This document shows, piece by piece, positions 62,061 through 64,000 of a DNA stretch of 64,000 bases. The position numbers and the translations under genes were made by a program. Below the pieces are notes generated by a model. That model saw only the letters and a program-made list of their open reading frames with translations, was not told the origin of the DNA and searched no databases. The DNA lies in assembly GCF_002419965.1 (NCBI RefSeq), contig NZ_DIHC01000011.1, positions 124,491 through 188,490 of the forward strand. The letters run 5' to 3'. How positions within the stretch are numbered: position 1 is the first letter of the stretch; each line of letters begins with the position of its first letter. The DNA comes from Pseudomonas sp. UBA5706 (GTDB taxonomy: Bacteria > Pseudomonadota > Gammaproteobacteria > Pseudomonadales > Pseudomonadaceae).

Positions 62061-62942
62061 TTAACCGGCCACCGCCGCCGGGATGCGTTTGGCGTACACC
62101 AGCAGCCCGCTCAGGCAGATCAGCGCCATGCCGAACGCTGATGACAGCGCTGGATAACTGTCGAAAAATACCATTCCATATGCACTGGCGAAGACGATCT
62201 GCAGGTAGCCCAAGGGCGCCAGCACTGAGGACGAAGCATAACGATAACTCTTGGCGATCAGAAAATGCGCCGAAAGCCCGAGGCTGCCGAGCACCACCAG
62301 CAGCAGCCATTGCGAAGGGCTCGGTGCGACCCAGAAAAACGGCACCGCCAGGCTCAGCAATGCGGTGCTGAACACGCCCACATAAAAGCTGCACACCGCC
62401 GGGCTGTCCGATTCCCCAGCCAGTTGCGTGAGCATCTGATAGACCGCGAAACAAAATGCGCACGCCAGCGGGAACAGCATCCACAGGGTAAAGCCGTCAC
62501 CGCCCGGATTGATCACTACCAGCACGCCGATAAACCCGACGATCACCGACAACCACTGCAAACGATCGGCCCTGATGCCGAACAGCAAGGGCGAAAGGAT
62601 CGTCACAAAGGCCGGCGCCAGGAACACCAGTGCGGTGGACTCCGCCAGCGGCACATGGGTCAGGCCGAAAAGAAAGGTCAGGCTGTCGCCCAGCAAAAAA
62701 ACGGCCCTGAGCAGATGCAGCCACGGGCGCCGGGTGTGAAAGGCATCGGTACGCCGATCCCGCAGGATGGCAGCGGTCACCAGCAGCGTATGGATCAGGT
62801 AGCGCGACCACGCCACGAAGATCACCGGCAGCGCGAGGATCAGGGTCTTGGAAATGGCGTCATGGCTGGCAAAGACAAAGCCCACGCCAACCATCAACCA
62901 CATGCCGATGACGTGACGCTGGGAACCGGAAGAAAACTGCAT
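62061..62942 (-). CDS. EamA/DMT-family transporter
   Basis: This second ten-helix EamA protein (293 residues) has GVGFVFASHDAISKTLILAL, LAESTALVFLAPAFVTILSP, the first-repeat end IGVLVVINPGG, and the C-terminal LAPLGYLQIVFASAYGMVFF. It is close to the RhtB-unrelated RarD/YdcZ-like exporters in plan only. It converges on the previous EamA gene with 27 bases between, and the two are not close copies. Confidence 0.88.
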   Translation of the reverse strand: MQFSSGSQRHVIGMWLMVGVGFVFASHDAISKTLILALPVIFVAWSRYLIHTLLVTAAILRDRRTDAFHTRRPWLHLLRAVFLLGDSLTFLFGLTHVPLAESTALVFLAPAFVTILSPLLFGIRADRLQWLSVIVGFIGVLVVINPGGDGFTLWMLFPLACAFCFAVYQMLTQLAGESDSPAVCSFYVGVFSTALLSLAVPFFWVAPSPSQWLLLVVLGSLGLSAHFLIAKSYRYASSSVLAPLGYLQIVFASAYGMVFFDSYPALSSAFGMALICLSGLLVYAKRIPAAVAG

Positions 62943-63123
62943 CGGGCCGTCCCGGAGACTGGATGAGTGTGCGGCGCTTGCGCACGCAGTTTAGGCGCGG
63001 CTGTCAATCCGCGAAGCTGCGAAGTAGACCACAGGATGGTCCGGCGTCCAATATGCACATTGGCGCCGGCCCAAACCGTCTCGGGCCGTACCGCCGATAC
63101 ACAGTACGGCTAGCCGCTACCGA

Positions 63124-64000
63124 CTACTTAGTGCGGCTTACACGCCAGACCTTGTTGCCCACATCGTCCGCCACCAGCAGCGCACCTTGCTGATCGAGGA
63201 TCACACCGACCGGACGACCCTGGGCTTGGCCATCGGCATTCAGGAAGCCGGTGAGGAAATCGATCGGCATTCCCGACGGCTGGCCATTCTGGAAGCCAAT
63301 GAACACCACTTTGTAGCCTGCCTGAGGGTTGCGGTTCCAGGAACCGTGTTCACCGACGAACACGCCGTTGGCGAAGCTCTCCGGCATACCGCGAGCATCC
63401 GAATAGGTCAGGCCCAGCGGCGCGACGTGCGTACCCAGCGCGTAATCCGGAGCGATGGCCTTGGCCACCATGTCCGGGCGTGGCGGTTGCACGCGGGTGT
63501 CGACGTGGTTGCCGTAGTAGCTCCACGGCCAGCCGTAGAATGCGCCGTCTTTAACGGAGGTCAGGTAGTCAGGCACCAGATCGCTGCCGATTTCGTCACG
63601 CTCGTTGACTACGGTCCACAACTCGGTGCTGCCCGGTTTCCAGATCAAGCCGTTGGGGTTGCGCAGGCCACTGGCAAACAGCCGTTTCTGACCGGTCATG
63701 GCATCGACTTCCCAGATTGCCGCCCGCCCTTGCTCGGCCTCAATGCCGTTCTCGCCGACGTTGCTATTGGACCCCACGGTCACGTAGAGCTTGCTGCCGT
63801 CGCTGTTGGCGACGATGTTTTTGGTCCAGTGATGATTGATACCTGCCGGCAGATCGGTGACTTTAACGGGCGTCGCAGTGATCTCGGTCTGGCCTTCGCT
63901 GTACGGCACTTTGACCACTGCGTCGGCGTTGGCAATGAACAACTCGTTACCCACCAATGCCATGCCGTATGGCGAGGTCAGCCCGCTGATAAACACCTTG
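63124..64000 (-). CDS. Sorbosone dehydrogenase-like PQQ-type sugar dehydrogenase (partial, N-terminus off the right edge)
   Basis: The C-terminal part of about 290 residues shows the beta-propeller pattern of soluble aldose-sugar/sorbosone dehydrogenases: GLTSPYGMALVGNELFIANA, GINHHWTKNIVANSDGSKLY, FASGLRNPNGLIWKPGSTEL, GWPWSYYGNHVDTR and GVFVGEHGSWNRNPQ. These proteins oxidise sugars with PQQ in the periplasm. The start and any signal peptide lie outside the window. Confidence 0.88.
   Translation of the reverse strand, partial: KVFISGLTSPYGMALVGNELFIANADAVVKVPYSEGQTEITATPVKVTDLPAGINHHWTKNIVANSDGSKLYVTVGSNSNVGENGIEAEQGRAAIWEVDAMTGQKRLFASGLRNPNGLIWKPGSTELWTVVNERDEIGSDLVPDYLTSVKDGAFYGWPWSYYGNHVDTRVQPPRPDMVAKAIAPDYALGTHVAPLGLTYSDARGMPESFANGVFVGEHGSWNRNPQAGYKVVFIGFQNGQPSGMPIDFLTGFLNADGQAQGRPVGVILDQQGALLVADDVGNKVWRVSRTK

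Overview
The window looks like chromosomal DNA of a fluorescent or plant-associated Pseudomonas. The coding sequence is GC-rich. Almost every gene has the look of a Pseudomonas family member: KefB-type antiporter, GudD, YcaO/OsmC fusion, TonB receptor, MocR regulator, S-type pyocin remnant. Several intergenic gaps carry GC-rich REP/REPIN-type inverted repeats of the kind common in this genus. No rRNA, tRNA or CRISPR was seen. The assignment rests on protein and repeat character only; I cannot name the species.

Layout. 1-3.1 kb: a PepSY-type periplasmic protein (cut by the left edge), a small membrane protein, a CPA2 K+/H+ antiporter and a broken LysR gene. 3.2-11 kb: a sugar-diacid region with glycerate kinase, a CdaR-type regulator, an esterase-like lipoprotein, then a GntR/FCD regulator divergent from a gudP-like transporter and glucarate dehydratase. 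11-15.5 kb: housekeeping genes (DUF1345 protein, 2-hydroxyacid dehydrogenase, nicotinamidase, GNAT, FNT channel). 15.8-24.4 kb: an overlapping response regulator/histidine kinase pair, a small lipoprotein, and a complete RND efflux system in the order pump, adaptor, outer-membrane factor.

24.4-27.7 kb is a gene graveyard. An IS3-family element sits inside an S-type pyocin gene, of which only an eight-codon start and the C-terminal 275 residues survive. The nuclease end has lost most HNH residues and no immunity gene follows. After it come broken pieces of an MFS transporter, an SAF-domain oxidoreductase and a LysR regulator.

27.8-38.4 kb holds two catabolic units on the minus strand. The first is a GntR/UTRA regulator, an MFS permease and an amidohydrolase. 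The second is a six-gene sugar or polyol operon: binding protein, Zn-dehydrogenase, FGGY kinase, SorC-type regulator, ABC ATPase, permease. Two perfect palindromes lie in front of the second unit and are good operator candidates. A 27-codon membrane ORF with a strong ribosome binding site lies just beyond them.

39-50.9 kb is a mosaic of short regulator/enzyme pairs: LysR with a DJ-1/PfpI protein, SDR with AraC, and an AcoR-type sigma-54 activator divergent from a flavin monooxygenase that has a clear -24/-12 promoter and a palindromic upstream site. Acetyltransferases, a thioredoxin-like protein and small orphans fill the rest. 51-64 kb carries the YcaO/OsmC fusion, three small exported proteins, a TonB-dependent siderophore receptor with a possible Fur box, a YghU-type GST, a Nudix/SnoaL convergent pair, a MocR regulator divergent from an EamA exporter, a second EamA exporter, and a sorbosone-dehydrogenase-like protein cut by the right edge.
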